Part shown: positions 16,428 to 24,912 of the stretch, piece after piece
How positions within the stretch are numbered: the first letter of the stretch is position 1
How the letters are laid out: each line of letters begins with the position of its first letter
Assembly (NCBI GenBank): GCA_016713365.1
Contig: JADJPG010000017.1
Span: 1-64,000, forward strand
DNA: 64,000 nucleotides
DNA from: Verrucomicrobiota bacterium
GTDB taxonomy: Bacteria > Verrucomicrobiota > Verrucomicrobiia > Limisphaerales > JADJPG01
Reading direction: 5' to 3'
Notes under the pieces: generated by a model
Seen by the model: the letters and a program-made list of their open reading frames with translations, nothing else
What the model was told of the DNA's origin: nothing
The model's database searches: none
Translations under genes and position numbers: made by a program

Positions 16428-17966
16428 TCAAGGCTCCCTCGAATGACTCGGCAATAGGAGCGCGCAACCCAATGCGCCAACGGCGAGGAAGCCAGCACCC
16501 AGCCAGGCGGCAGCGTGGAAGCCGTCGAGAAATCCATGTGTCAGCGCGGCGCGGATGATGGTCTCCGCTTCCGCACCGAGCGTCGCGCCGGCGTCTTTGG
16601 CCACTTGTGCGCCGGCGATGACGGAGCCCTGGCAGAGTTTCAAAGCTTCTGCGGGCAGCGGCAATTGGGTGAGATCAGCGGCCACGGTGCGCGAGTAGAG
16701 CGAGGCGAAGAGGCTGCCCATCGCGGCGACGCCGAGGGTGCCACCGAGTTCGCGAGCGGTGTCGTTGACGGCGGAACCGATGCCGGCCTTTTCCTTTGGC
16801 AGCCCGGCCATGATCGTGTCGGTGCCGGTGGCGTTCACGAGTCCGAGGCCCATGCCGAGCGGGAGCATTTGCCAGATGATGATGCTGTAGGGCGTGCTGG
16901 CGTCGTTGGCGGAAGTCAGCGCGCACGCGAGCGCCATCAAGACCAGTCCGGTGCTGACGACCCAGCGCGAGCCGAAGCGTCGAGCAGCAAATGGCGCGAG
17001 CGGCGCGGTGATGCCGGTAAAGAGCGCGAAGGGCAGGGTGCGCAGGCCGGATTCAAACGCGCCGTAGCCGCGCACGAGCTGGAAGTATTGCGTGACGAGG
17101 AAGACAAAACCGAACAGTCCGAAGAAGGCCGTCGCGATGCCGTAGCTGCCGCCCGCGAACGTGCGTCGCTTGAAAAGCGCAATGTCGATCATCGGTTCGC
17201 GACAGCGCTTCTCCCACCAGACGAAGGCGATCAGGAAGGCGAGAGCGCCGGCGGTGACAGTGATCGTTTGCGGGTGGAGCCAGCCGACTTCGGGGGCTTC
17301 GATGATCGCGAAGGTGACCCCTCCGACGGCGAGCATGGAGAGGAACGTGCCGGCGATGTCCACACGTCGCGCGGTCGGATCGCGCGAGGGCGGAACCCAA
17401 AGCGTGACGCCCGCCGCGATGATCAGGCAGAGCGGGACGTTGATGAAGAACACCCAGCCCCACGTGGTGCGTTCGAGAATGTAGCCGCCTGCCGCCGGGC
17501 CGATTGCGACGCCGAGTCCGCTCATCGCGGCCCAAGCGCCGACCGCGCCGTCGCGCTTTCGCGGTTCGGGGAAGAGATTGACGATGATGGCGAGCGTGGC
17601 GGGAAAGATGAGCGCGGCGCCGATGCCCATCATGGCACGCCAGAAGATCAACGTCTCGGCGTTGCGCGCGAGTCCAACCATCGCGGAGAACGTGGCGAAC
17701 AGGACGAGTCCCACGAGCAGCGCGCGTTTGCGACAGAACCGGTCGCCCAGGCTGCCGGCGGCGATGAGCAGGCCGGCGAAGACGAGGATGTAGGCATCTA
17801 CGATCCACTGGAGCTGACGAATGGTGGTGCCCGTCCCGAGTTCGCGCAGGAGCGTGGGCAGCGCGATGTTCACGATGGTGCCGTCCATCACGATGACGCA
17901 GACAGAAAGGCAGAGGAGCGCGAGGGCGATTCCCCGGCGCGGATGGATGGCGACTGGCTCTGACAT
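16428..17966 (-). CDS. DHA2-family (EmrB/QacA-like) MFS exporter, 14 helices
   Basis: 512 residues from the ATG at 17966, the start that opens directly into helix 1. Motif C-like and DHA2 signatures are visible: 'VIVMDGTIVNIALPTL' in helix 1, 'GSLGDRFCRKRALLVG' (motif A) and 'GLGVAIGPAAGGYI' (motif C). About 14 hydrophobic segments are countable, as expected for drug:H+ antiporters. It is the last gene of the type III polyketide operon (38-base gap after the methyltransferase), so its likely cargo is the pathway product or an intermediate. Confidence 0.9.
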   Translation of the reverse strand: MSEPVAIHPRRGIALALLCLSVCVIVMDGTIVNIALPTLLRELGTGTTIRQLQWIVDAYILVFAGLLIAAGSLGDRFCRKRALLVGLVLFATFSAMVGLARNAETLIFWRAMMGIGAALIFPATLAIIVNLFPEPRKRDGAVGAWAAMSGLGVAIGPAAGGYILERTTWGWVFFINVPLCLIIAAGVTLWVPPSRDPTARRVDIAGTFLSMLAVGGVTFAIIEAPEVGWLHPQTITVTAGALAFLIAFVWWEKRCREPMIDIALFKRRTFAGGSYGIATAFFGLFGFVFLVTQYFQLVRGYGAFESGLRTLPFALFTGITAPLAPFAARRFGSRWVVSTGLVLMALACALTSANDASTPYSIIIWQMLPLGMGLGLVNATGTDTIMAGLPKEKAGIGSAVNDTARELGGTLGVAAMGSLFASLYSRTVAADLTQLPLPAEALKLCQGSVIAGAQVAKDAGATLGAEAETIIRAALTHGFLDGFHAAAWLGAGFLAVGALGCALLLPSHSREP

Positions 17967-18004
17967 CGCGGCGAGCTTCGGGAATTTCCGTTCGGTTCGC
18001 CAGC

Positions 18005-18730
18005 CTACTCGCGCGTGAGGACGAGAATCTCCAGCATCCCGCCGAAGCAGTTTTTGGAATGTTGCAGTCGGAAGCCGTGCTTCTTGAACTTTTCGCGGAG
18101 GGCAACGCGATCCGGGAACTGGCGCAAACTTTCCGCAATGTAGGCGTGCTCCGGACCGCCGTGGAGCACGACGCCCCAGAAGCCGCCCCAGAACTTCAGC
18201 AGCGGGATTTGCAGCGACTGACGCCACTGCGCGGGAGGTTTGGCGAAGTCGAGAAATGCGGCGCAACCGTCGGGCTTGAGGATGCGGCGAATCTCGACGA
18301 GGGCCTCGTCGAGCACGGGCGCGTTCCTCAGCGCGTAGCTGCCTGTGACGACGTCGGCCCAACCGGCCTCGATTCCCGTGCGGCACATGTCGCGCACGCG
18401 GAAGTCGACGTTCGGCTGCGGATAACGTTCGCGCGAGACTTCGATCATCGCGGGTGTCAGATCGATGCCGACGATCTCGCCCTGCGGAAAACGTTTCGCT
18501 AGTCCTGCGGTGACATCGCCGGTGCCGCAGGCGAGGTCCACACAGCGCGGTGCGGGGAAGGATGGCAGTGCTTCCACGAGCCAGCGCTTCCACGTTTGGT
18601 CGCGACCGAGCGACATTGCGCGCGTGGCACCGTCGTATTCGCGGGCGACGCGCGTGAAGAGGCCGGAGTTATAGTCACGCTTTTTGTCGGGCGTCTGGAT
18701 ATCGGCGCGGATGTTGGACCAGGGAGGCAT
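18005..18730 (-). CDS. UbiE/COQ5-like SAM-dependent C-methyltransferase
   Basis: 241 residues, class I methyltransferase: motif I 'VDLACGTGDVTAGLA', 'GIDLTPAMIEVSRERYP', 'GSYALRNAPVLDEALVEI' and 'RRILKPDGCAAFLDFAKPP'. UbiE enzymes C-methylate the quinone ring of ubiquinone or menaquinone. Here the gene sits between an aromatic hydroxylase and an exporter in a type III PKS operon, starting 3 bases after the hydroxylase stop, so a methylation of the polyketide ring is more likely. A role as the cell's housekeeping MenG cannot be excluded from sequence. Confidence 0.85.
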   Translation of the reverse strand: MPPWSNIRADIQTPDKKRDYNSGLFTRVAREYDGATRAMSLGRDQTWKRWLVEALPSFPAPRCVDLACGTGDVTAGLAKRFPQGEIVGIDLTPAMIEVSRERYPQPNVDFRVRDMCRTGIEAGWADVVTGSYALRNAPVLDEALVEIRRILKPDGCAAFLDFAKPPAQWRQSLQIPLLKFWGGFWGVVLHGGPEHAYIAESLRQFPDRVALREKFKKHGFRLQHSKNCFGGMLEILVLTRE

Positions 18731-18733
18731 AGG

Positions 18734-19972
18734 TTATTCAGTGGCGAGGAAATCGCGCGGCACCCAGTTCAAGTTGCGATACGGGACGGTGAGCATCGCG
18801 AAGTGTGGCGCGAGGTGACGCTCCATGAGCGGACTGAAGAGCACGTCGCGGATCAGGTGCTTGCGGAACCACGATGCGAAACGGCCGCGGCGAGTGCCGA
18901 GCCACATGCCGCGTTCAGCGCGGTTCGCAGCGACTTCGTAGGAGCGACGGCGAATGCGATCGTAGGCGGCCAAGCTGCGGGACATCTGCTCCGGGCTGCG
19001 CAGCACGGTGGGTAGGATGGCGGCGAGCATCTCGGCGTCGGCGAATCCGGTGTTCATGCCCTGACCGCCGATGGAGCTCATCACATGCGCAGCGTCGCCC
19101 GCGAGCAGCACGCGGCCGGCGTGGTAGCTGTCCACGACCATGCGTTTCGCGCCGAACGCGCTGAAGTAACGCGCGGTGCGCTGGCCGAGATCAAAACCCG
19201 TCAGCCGGCGCACGGTGCGAATGAGGTAATCGATCGGCGTGTTGTCCTGCGCGCCGTAGACTTGGACAATCCAGCGCCGGAAACCATCGGGCAGCGGGAA
19301 CGATTCGATGGACGCCTCAGGGGTGAAGAAGAGCCGCGCTTCGTTGCCGAGCCCGCTGTCGTCCATGAAGTCTGCCATGATGAACCGCTGCGGATACTGC
19401 CGCTCGCGCACGCTGAGCCCAGTGGCTGAGCGAACGGCGCTTTTGTGACCATCGGCACCGATGAGGAACCGACCGTGGGATTCAAAACACGTGCCGGTGG
19501 TGGAGTCGCGAAAGCTCGCGCGGACGCCGTGTGCATCCTGTTGCAGTTCGCTGAACTCGATGCCGTCGTGAATGGTGACGCTGGGGAACTTCGCGAGGTT
19601 CTGGCGAAGAATCTCCACAGTTCGCGCCTGCGGAAGTGAAAGGAAGAACGGGTAATTGGAGGCGATGCCCGCGAAGTCGAGCCGGCCAACGCGCGTGCCA
19701 AGCTCGTAAACTTCGGCGTGGCGCACGGGCACGCCGGCGTCGCGAAAGACGCCGTCGAGTTCGAGCACGCTCAGGATGTCGAGTGAGGGCGGCGTGATGC
19801 CAATCGCCATTGAACTGGTCAGCGGCTCGGTGCGCTTGTCGAAGAGCACGGTCGTGATGCCGCGCGCGCCGAGCAGGTTGGCGAGCAGCAATCCCACCGG
19901 TCCGGCGCCGACAATAAGGACGTCGCTGGCGGATGGGCTGGGAGTTGGTGCGCGGTGAGCGCTCGAGTTCAT
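18734..19972 (-). CDS. FAD-dependent aromatic monooxygenase (PHBH/UbiH-like)
   Basis: 412 residues, flavoprotein hydroxylase fold: GxGxxG in 'VLIVGAGPVGLLLANLLGAR' (18-37), the DG motif 'FLIGADGHKSAVR' and the second FAD motif 'RVLLAGDAAHVMSSIGGQGMN'. Members hydroxylate phenols using NAD(P)H and oxygen. Its place directly after a type III PKS (19-base gap) matches the role of SrsC-type hydroxylases that oxidise alkylresorcinols towards quinones. No signal peptide or membrane helix, although the last 80 residues are basic and aromatic and could contact the membrane. Confidence 0.87.
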   Translation of the reverse strand: MNSSAHRAPTPSPSASDVLIVGAGPVGLLLANLLGARGITTVLFDKRTEPLTSSMAIGITPPSLDILSVLELDGVFRDAGVPVRHAEVYELGTRVGRLDFAGIASNYPFFLSLPQARTVEILRQNLAKFPSVTIHDGIEFSELQQDAHGVRASFRDSTTGTCFESHGRFLIGADGHKSAVRSATGLSVRERQYPQRFIMADFMDDSGLGNEARLFFTPEASIESFPLPDGFRRWIVQVYGAQDNTPIDYLIRTVRRLTGFDLGQRTARYFSAFGAKRMVVDSYHAGRVLLAGDAAHVMSSIGGQGMNTGFADAEMLAAILPTVLRSPEQMSRSLAAYDRIRRRSYEVAANRAERGMWLGTRRGRFASWFRKHLIRDVLFSPLMERHLAPHFAMLTVPYRNLNWVPRDFLATE

Positions 19973-19991
19973 GGAGCGGTGAGTGTTGATA

Positions 19992-21152
19992 TCACAAGGC
20001 CTCGGATGCCAGGGCGAGTTCGCCTGTGGGTTCGCGGAGCGCTGGACTGGCAGGCATGACGCGGAGAAGTCCGCACTCGACGGTAAGTCCGGGACCGAAG
20101 GCCATGGCCGCGATCGTCTTCGATCCGGCGGCTGGATCGTCGAGCATGCGTTTCAAGACGAACAGGATGGTGGCGCTACTCATGTTGCCGAATTCTTGGA
20201 GGACGGTGCGCGACGCTTCGATTTGTTCGGGCTGCAAGGCGAGCGATTTCTCCGCCTTGTCGAGAATGGATTTGCCGCCGGGATGGATCGCCCAGAGGTC
20301 GATGTCGTTCGTTCCCAGTTCTCGCGGCGCGAGCAGATCGCCGACGATGCGCGTGAGGTTCGCGGAGATGACATCGGGCACGTAGCTGGAGAGAACGAGA
20401 TTGAAACCGCGGTCGCCGATTTCCCACGCCATCTCGCCGCCGCCTTCGGGCGCCATCGCGGACATGAAGCCATCGAGCGCGAGTGTGGGCTGGCCTTCGA
20501 CGGGTTTGCGCGCACTGACCAGCGCGCCGGCTGCGCCGTCGGAGAACAGCGCGTTGCCGAGGATGGAGTCGTTCGTAGTCCGCAACTGCATGTGGAGCGA
20601 GCAGAGTTCGAGGCAGACGATGAGCACGACGGCGTCTGGTCGCGCGATGCAGAATTGGCGGGCCATGCGCAGCGCGGGCAACGCAGCGTAGCAGCCCATG
20701 AAGCCGAGGTTGTAACGCTCGACGGTCGGGTGCAGGCCGAGTTCGTTCACGATGGCCCAGTCGGGTCCGGGATTCACAAAGCCGGTGCAGGACACGGTGA
20801 TGACATGCGTGATGTCGCTGGCGGTGAACTGCGGGCTTTGCTCAAGGAGATCGCGCGCAATCTTCACGCAGATGGGCGCGGCGTGACGGCCGTAAACGCG
20901 ATTGCGCGCTTGCGTGCCGGCTTCCTGTAATTGGTCAGGTCCGTCGGCGCGAAAGAGTTCGGCGTGTTCCGGCTCGGTGAAATCGCGAAGGACGCTGTGG
21001 CGGCGGCGGATGCCGGTCTTCTTGAAGATGTGACCGATGACGCGTGCCAGCGCTGGGTCTTGCGCCCACGCACCGAAGCGAACGGCGAGTTCATCCTGAG
21101 GAGCGCTGTTGGGCGGGACGTGAGTGGCGATTTGATGAAGATACACATTCAT
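19992..21152 (-). CDS. Type III polyketide synthase (chalcone synthase-like)
   Basis: 386 residues from the ATG at 21152. The catalytic triad of the CHS/STS fold is complete: Cys154 in 'NLGFMGCYAALPAL', His290 in 'LWAIHPGGKSIL', Asn323 in 'FGNMSSATI'. It condenses a starter acyl-CoA (or acyl carrier protein) with malonyl-CoA units to make a resorcinol, pyrone or phloroglucinol. Tailoring genes for hydroxylation, methylation and export follow on the same strand, pointing to an aromatic product. The start overlaps the yceI stop (ATGA), so translation is coupled. Starter chain length cannot be inferred here. Confidence 0.92.
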   Translation of the reverse strand: MNVYLHQIATHVPPNSAPQDELAVRFGAWAQDPALARVIGHIFKKTGIRRRHSVLRDFTEPEHAELFRADGPDQLQEAGTQARNRVYGRHAAPICVKIARDLLEQSPQFTASDITHVITVSCTGFVNPGPDWAIVNELGLHPTVERYNLGFMGCYAALPALRMARQFCIARPDAVVLIVCLELCSLHMQLRTTNDSILGNALFSDGAAGALVSARKPVEGQPTLALDGFMSAMAPEGGGEMAWEIGDRGFNLVLSSYVPDVISANLTRIVGDLLAPRELGTNDIDLWAIHPGGKSILDKAEKSLALQPEQIEASRTVLQEFGNMSSATILFVLKRMLDDPAAGSKTIAAMAFGPGLTVECGLLRVMPASPALREPTGELALASEAL

Positions 21153-21797
21153 GGCTTGGGTGCAGACGGAGCGGAAATGGTTTTGGAAGCGGTGACGTCG
21201 GCTTCGAGTTGGATGCGGTCGCCGACCTTGATGACGCCGAGCACGGACGGTGGCTTGAGCGCATAATCCTTGAGCGAGAGTTCCCAAGCCGCGTGAAACT
21301 TGATCGCGCTGGCGTCCTCGATCCATCCGTCGATGCGCGCGGTGAGGTCGTTGGTTTTGCCGCGGATGATGAGCCGGAGCGTGGCGTTTGTTCCGGCTGC
21401 GCCGGGAATTGGCGCGGCGGTTACGGTGCCGTGCATCTTCGGAAAGGAATTGGTCGCGAACATTTCGTGCATCTTGCGGTCGCGCTTCTCGTGCGCGGTG
21501 TTCATCAGGCCGGAGAGTACGTCGGCGTCTGCGGACCAGGTGCCGTTGGAGAGCACGAGCGTGAAGGGTTGGGAGGGCAGGGAACCGCCGAAGTCATGGA
21601 GTGTCGACGTGCCGGTGAACTGGATGGCGGCAATCGCGGGCAGGCGTTGAACGGAGGGCTTCAGCGCCTCTGCTGATGAGGCGTGAACCGGCGACCAGTA
21701 AGGCGGAGAGGACGGCTGTCGAGAGCGGATTCGCCAGAGAACGGCATTGCTTCGAGGAGTTCCTTGGTGTGGGGTCTGCCGAGTGGCCAGTGTTCAT
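21149..21797 (-). CDS. YceI-family periplasmic lipid-binding protein, frameshifted
   Basis: The mature domain is a YceI lipocalin-like barrel: 'FTGTSTLHDFGGSL' near its start, 'HEKRDRKMHEMFATNSFP' in the middle and 'VGDRIQLEADVTA' at the end. The signal peptide ('AVLSALLVAGSR', from an ATG at 21797) is in a different frame, joined near 21680, where one frame reads VAGSR and the other resumes ASSAEALKPS. So one indel separates them. Characterised YceI proteins bind polyisoprenoid or quinone-like lipids. Position directly before, and overlapping, the PKS start suggests that it carries the lipid product or a precursor across the periplasm. Confidence 0.72.
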
Positions 21798-21825
21798 ATC
21801 TGAAACATCTTCGTCGTAGAGAAAA

Positions 21826-22710
21826 TTACGAAGCGTGGACTTCACGAGCCATCGAACGTGGTGGAGTGGCCGAATTACCAGGTTCCGCGAAATTGCGGAA
21901 CTTCCGACGGCGAAGCAGGTATTTCATGCGAATAAGGATGAGCGGCAGGAGGGTTCGCGCCGTTCCGGATGAGTAGCGCTTCAGGAAGCGGAGGCGCTCG
22001 CGGTTGGAAACATGGCGCAGTGGCGCGGTGACACTGAGCGCGGCGAGGTCCCGCGCGCGCAGGACGGGAGACAGCGAACGCCGGCGATCCAGCCGGGCCA
22101 TATCGATGAGACAGAACCGCGGAGGTTCGAGGGTCTCGTCGACGAAAATGTGTCGCGCGAACAGATCCGGCGAGGCGAGTCCCGCATCGTGCATCTTGCG
22201 AATCTCAAGCGCGAGGGCTTCGAAGACGCGGCGCCGTTGCAATGGGTCCGTGCAGCTCTGGAGAAAATCGCCCATCGTCTGCGTGCCGGGCGCCTCGACG
22301 GTCAGGATGAACGAGAACTTTTCCCACAGGAGTCCGCATTCTTCACCGAGGGCGATGAGTGGGGCGCTGTTAACGCCAGCGGCTTCGAGAGCCTTCGAGT
22401 TCTCCCATTCGCGCCGGGAAATGGACCAGACCTGGCCATGTTGAAGCAGGGAAAGCAGCCCGTCCTTCTTGTAGGATTTCCAGATCCGTTTCAGATACAG
22501 CGTGGTCGATCGTCCACAGGAGTCGGTCACGGGAATTCGGAAGATGTCGCGGCTGCCCTTGTGGTTTTTGACGAGAATCCCTTTGAACGATCGGACGCCA
22601 TCCAGGGTGGTGAGCCCCAGTTTCTCGAGCGCGGCTGCGAATCGTGGCCACTGCCGCTCATTCCGTTCCATGTGGTGAGCGGCGGTCCTGCGTTCGAGCG
22701 TTGGTGGCAT
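21826..22710 (-). CDS. WaaP/Kdo-kinase-like protein, first gene of the PKS operon
   Basis: 294 residues from the ATG at 22710; an ATG at 22773 is in frame but overlaps the putative operator and promoter. Kinase-fold features: 'TTLYLKRIWKSYKKDG' (ATP Lys), 'LLWEKFSFILTVEAP', catalytic loop 'MHDAGLASPDLFARHIFVDE' and metal Asp in 'FCLIDMARLDRR'. The loop has Ser-Pro-Asp in place of the usual His-Arg-Asp, but the Asp is kept. WaaP-type enzymes phosphorylate lipid A core heptose or Kdo. Here the substrate may be a surface or pathway lipid. A 28-base gap separates it from yceI. Confidence 0.75.
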   Translation of the reverse strand: MPPTLERRTAAHHMERNERQWPRFAAALEKLGLTTLDGVRSFKGILVKNHKGSRDIFRIPVTDSCGRSTTLYLKRIWKSYKKDGLLSLLQHGQVWSISRREWENSKALEAAGVNSAPLIALGEECGLLWEKFSFILTVEAPGTQTMGDFLQSCTDPLQRRRVFEALALEIRKMHDAGLASPDLFARHIFVDETLEPPRFCLIDMARLDRRRSLSPVLRARDLAALSVTAPLRHVSNRERLRFLKRYSSGTARTLLPLILIRMKYLLRRRKFRNFAEPGNSATPPRSMAREVHAS

Positions 22711-22736
22711 CGCGTAGGCAGTGTGATCGAATCCAT

Positions 22737-22764
22737 TCGTTATCGCATGACGCCTGCATGACAA
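22737..22764 (-). promoter_or_regulatory. Promoter of the type III PKS operon
   Basis: Minus strand: TTGTCA at 22764-22759, 16-base spacer, TAACGA at 22742-22737. The predicted start point gives a leader of about 19 bases to the ATG at 22710. Its -35 box overlaps the ATGAC/GTCAT half-sites, so a bound regulator could act directly on this promoter. Confidence 0.45.
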
Positions 22765-22795
22765 TCTTGTCATTCGCGGTTCATTGGCGGGTCAT
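22747..22795. promoter_or_regulatory. Phased ATGAC/GTCAT half-sites, candidate response-regulator box
   Basis: Four copies of one 5-base word: ATGAC at 22747 and 22758, GTCAT at 22769 and 22791. Their starts are spaced 11, 11 and 22 bases, i.e. on one face of the helix. The middle pair forms a 16-base palindrome (ATGACAA-TC-TTGTCAT, 22758-22773). The array lies between the PKS operon and the divergent OmpR-type regulator gene. OmpR/PhoB regulators commonly bind half-sites at 10-11 base spacing, so this is a plausible site for the neighbour. Confidence 0.5.
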
Positions 22796-22893
22796 CGACC
22801 GAACCGATCCTCTTGCTCGTGTTACCTGATGCGAAACTACGAAGGGATCCGGGAATAGCAAGCCGCGAGAATCGCGCGCCAGCCAATAGTGCG

Positions 22894-22922
22894 TTGCCGC
22901 GCATGGCCGCCGAAGGTAACTT
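22894..22922 (+). promoter_or_regulatory. Promoter of the response-regulator gene, predicted leaderless
   Basis: TTGCCG at 22894-22899, 17-base spacer, TAACTT at 22917-22922, then 7 bases to the ATG at 22930. It fixes the internal start of the regulator, which otherwise has an open upstream frame. Confidence 0.5.
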
Positions 22923-22929
22923 GTCCGCC

Positions 22930-23604
22930 ATGCGAGTTCTGGTCGTTGAAGATGAGAAGAAGACCGCGTCCTTTGTCCGCAAGGCGCTCCAGGCGGAGGG
23001 ATTTGCAGTCGACGTCCTGCATGATGGCTCAGAAGCGTTAAGCGCGGTGATGAACACTCCATTTGATGTCGCTGTGCTCGACGTGATGTTGCCCGGGCGC
23101 GATGGGTTGAGCGTGGTGCGGCAGATGCGCGAGAAGGGCATCGGCATTCCCGTTCTCCTTCTCACGGCGCGCGGCGAGGTTTCTGAAAAGGTGGAGGGAT
23201 TGAACGCCGGCGCGGACGATTACCTCCCGAAGCCGTTTGCCCTGGAGGAACTGGTGGCGCGCGTGCGCGCACTCGGACGCCGCACAGGTGAAGCCAAGGC
23301 GGTCACGATGCGCGTTGGTGATCTGACGCTGAACACGGTGACGCGGACGGCTCATCGCGGTGAAAAATCCATTGATCTGGCGCCGCGAGAATACTTGCTG
23401 CTCGAGTACTTGATGCGTTCCACCGGGCGGATCTGCGGGCGGATGGCCATCGTCGAGAAGGTTTGGGACTACGATTTCGATCCAGGGACGAATCTCGTCG
23501 ACGTCTACATCAAGCGGCTGCGCGAGAAGATTGACGCGGACTTCGAAACCAAGCTGCTGCACACCGTCCGCGGCGTTGGATACGTGATGAAGGAGCATCC
23601 ATGA
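22930..23604 (+). CDS. OmpR/PhoB-family response regulator
   Basis: 224 residues from the ATG at 22930. The receiver domain (1-120) has the acidic pair in 'VVEDEKK', phospho-acceptor Asp51 in 'VAVLDVMLPGRDG', Thr in 'LLLTAR' and Lys101 in 'YLPKPFALEEL'. The C-terminal winged helix (about 128-222) has the OmpR pattern 'LAPREYLLLEYLMRSTGR' and 'VDVYIKRLREKID'. It overlaps the kinase gene by ATGA. It is divergent from the PKS operon across the phased half-sites, so it probably controls that operon and perhaps itself. Confidence 0.93.
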   Translation: MRVLVVEDEKKTASFVRKALQAEGFAVDVLHDGSEALSAVMNTPFDVAVLDVMLPGRDGLSVVRQMREKGIGIPVLLLTARGEVSEKVEGLNAGADDYLPKPFALEELVARVRALGRRTGEAKAVTMRVGDLTLNTVTRTAHRGEKSIDLAPREYLLLEYLMRSTGRICGRMAIVEKVWDYDFDPGTNLVDVYIKRLREKIDADFETKLLHTVRGVGYVMKEHP

Positions 23605-24686
23605 GGTTGCGGACCCAGCTTGCGCTTTGGTATTCGGCCATTTTGTTGGTGAGTCTGTTGCTCATTTCCGGGTGGGCTTACTATGAGGTTGTCGTCGAAC
23701 ATCCAGCTGTCTCGAAGGCGCTGGCCAAGGAGGGATATACTCCGATGGACGAGTTCATCGAGATCATGCTTTACGGTGGTCTCCCGGCGCTCCTCATTGC
23801 GTTGATCGGAGGCTGGATTCTCATGCGGCGCGCGCTGTCGCCGGTCAACACCCTGACGACGACGCTGGAGAGCATTCACGTCGATACGCTTGGTCGCCAG
23901 CTGGCCCGCAGCGGAAACGGGGACGAGCTGGATCGTCTCGCGGAAGTCTTCAATTCGATGATGTCGCGCCTGGAGCAGTCGTTCACCCGGGTGCGCGAGT
24001 TCACGATCAACGCCTCGCACGAACTGAAAACTCCGCTCACGATCATGCGCGGTGAAATCGAAACACGCCTGCGCGAATCGTCGCCCACCGCGGCAGATCG
24101 TGAGTTCCTTGCCAGCCAGCTCGACGAAATTGCGCGGCTGACCAAGATTGTCGATGCGCTCACGCTGCTGGCCAAGGCTGACACGGGTCAGCTCGCGACC
24201 GCGCATGAACCGGTGCGGTTGGATGAACTGGTGCGCGATTGCTACGCGGATGCGCAGATTCTCGCCCAGCCGTCCCATGTGCAGGTCGAGATGAATTCTT
24301 GTGACGAGGTGACGGTGCGTGGAGACCGGCATCGGCTGCGCCAATTGCTGCTCAATCTGGCGGACAACGCGATTAAGTATAATCAACGGGACGGCCGGGT
24401 GGTGATGAGTTTGACGAAGAACAACGGTGCGGCGGAGCTGGTTGTTTCGAATACAGGTCCTGGAATTCCGGCGGAGAAACTGCCCCGCGTCTTCGATCGC
24501 TTCTACCGCGGCGACCCGGCTCATGGTGGCGAGGTGGAAGGCAGCGGACTTGGATTAAGCATCGTGCAATGGATTGTAAAAGCCCACGGCGGCGCCATTG
24601 AACTCACCTCCAAGCCTGACCAATGGACCAGCGTCACCGTGCATTTCCCGTTTCAATCTCCGGCCGCTGAGTTGACCGGGAAGTAA
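23601..24686 (+). CDS. Membrane sensor histidine kinase with HAMP domain
   Basis: 361 residues. Two membrane helices (about 8-28 and 54-76) enclose a very short 25-residue periplasmic loop, so sensing may be within the membrane. HAMP follows (about 77-128), then HisKA with the phospho-acceptor His in 'INASHELKTPLTIMRGEIE' (about 144) and HATPase_c with N box 'LLNLADNAIKYN', G1 'NTGPGIP' and G2 'GSGLGLSIVQW'. Coupled to the regulator by a 4-base overlap. The tiny periplasmic loop fits a sensor of envelope or lipid state rather than of a soluble ligand. Confidence 0.93.
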   Translation: MRLRTQLALWYSAILLVSLLLISGWAYYEVVVEHPAVSKALAKEGYTPMDEFIEIMLYGGLPALLIALIGGWILMRRALSPVNTLTTTLESIHVDTLGRQLARSGNGDELDRLAEVFNSMMSRLEQSFTRVREFTINASHELKTPLTIMRGEIETRLRESSPTAADREFLASQLDEIARLTKIVDALTLLAKADTGQLATAHEPVRLDELVRDCYADAQILAQPSHVQVEMNSCDEVTVRGDRHRLRQLLLNLADNAIKYNQRDGRVVMSLTKNNGAAELVVSNTGPGIPAEKLPRVFDRFYRGDPAHGGEVEGSGLGLSIVQWIVKAHGGAIELTSKPDQWTSVTVHFPFQSPAAELTGK

Positions 24687-24912
24687 AAGTGATTCGGCTT
24701 CGAGGCGGCCGCTTTGTCGCTCGTGCCTACTGCCTTCGCTTTTGATTCAGCGGAGCTTCAACCGTGGTTTCGAAAGGAGGGTGCGGCGGTGGGAACGAAA
24801 CGGTTATTCTCTACAGAAACGAATGGTTCGTTCAATGGAATGGACAGTTGTCAGCCACTGGTCGGTGCCTACGATGCAGATTATGACAGTAATTCGAATC
24901 CAGACTACCGGG

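Noticed and set aside
16515..17963. A 482-codon plus-strand frame across the MFS gene
   Set aside because: Composed of Arg/Glu/Asp/Gly with no hydrophobic pattern; the opposite strand gives a textbook 14-helix transporter.
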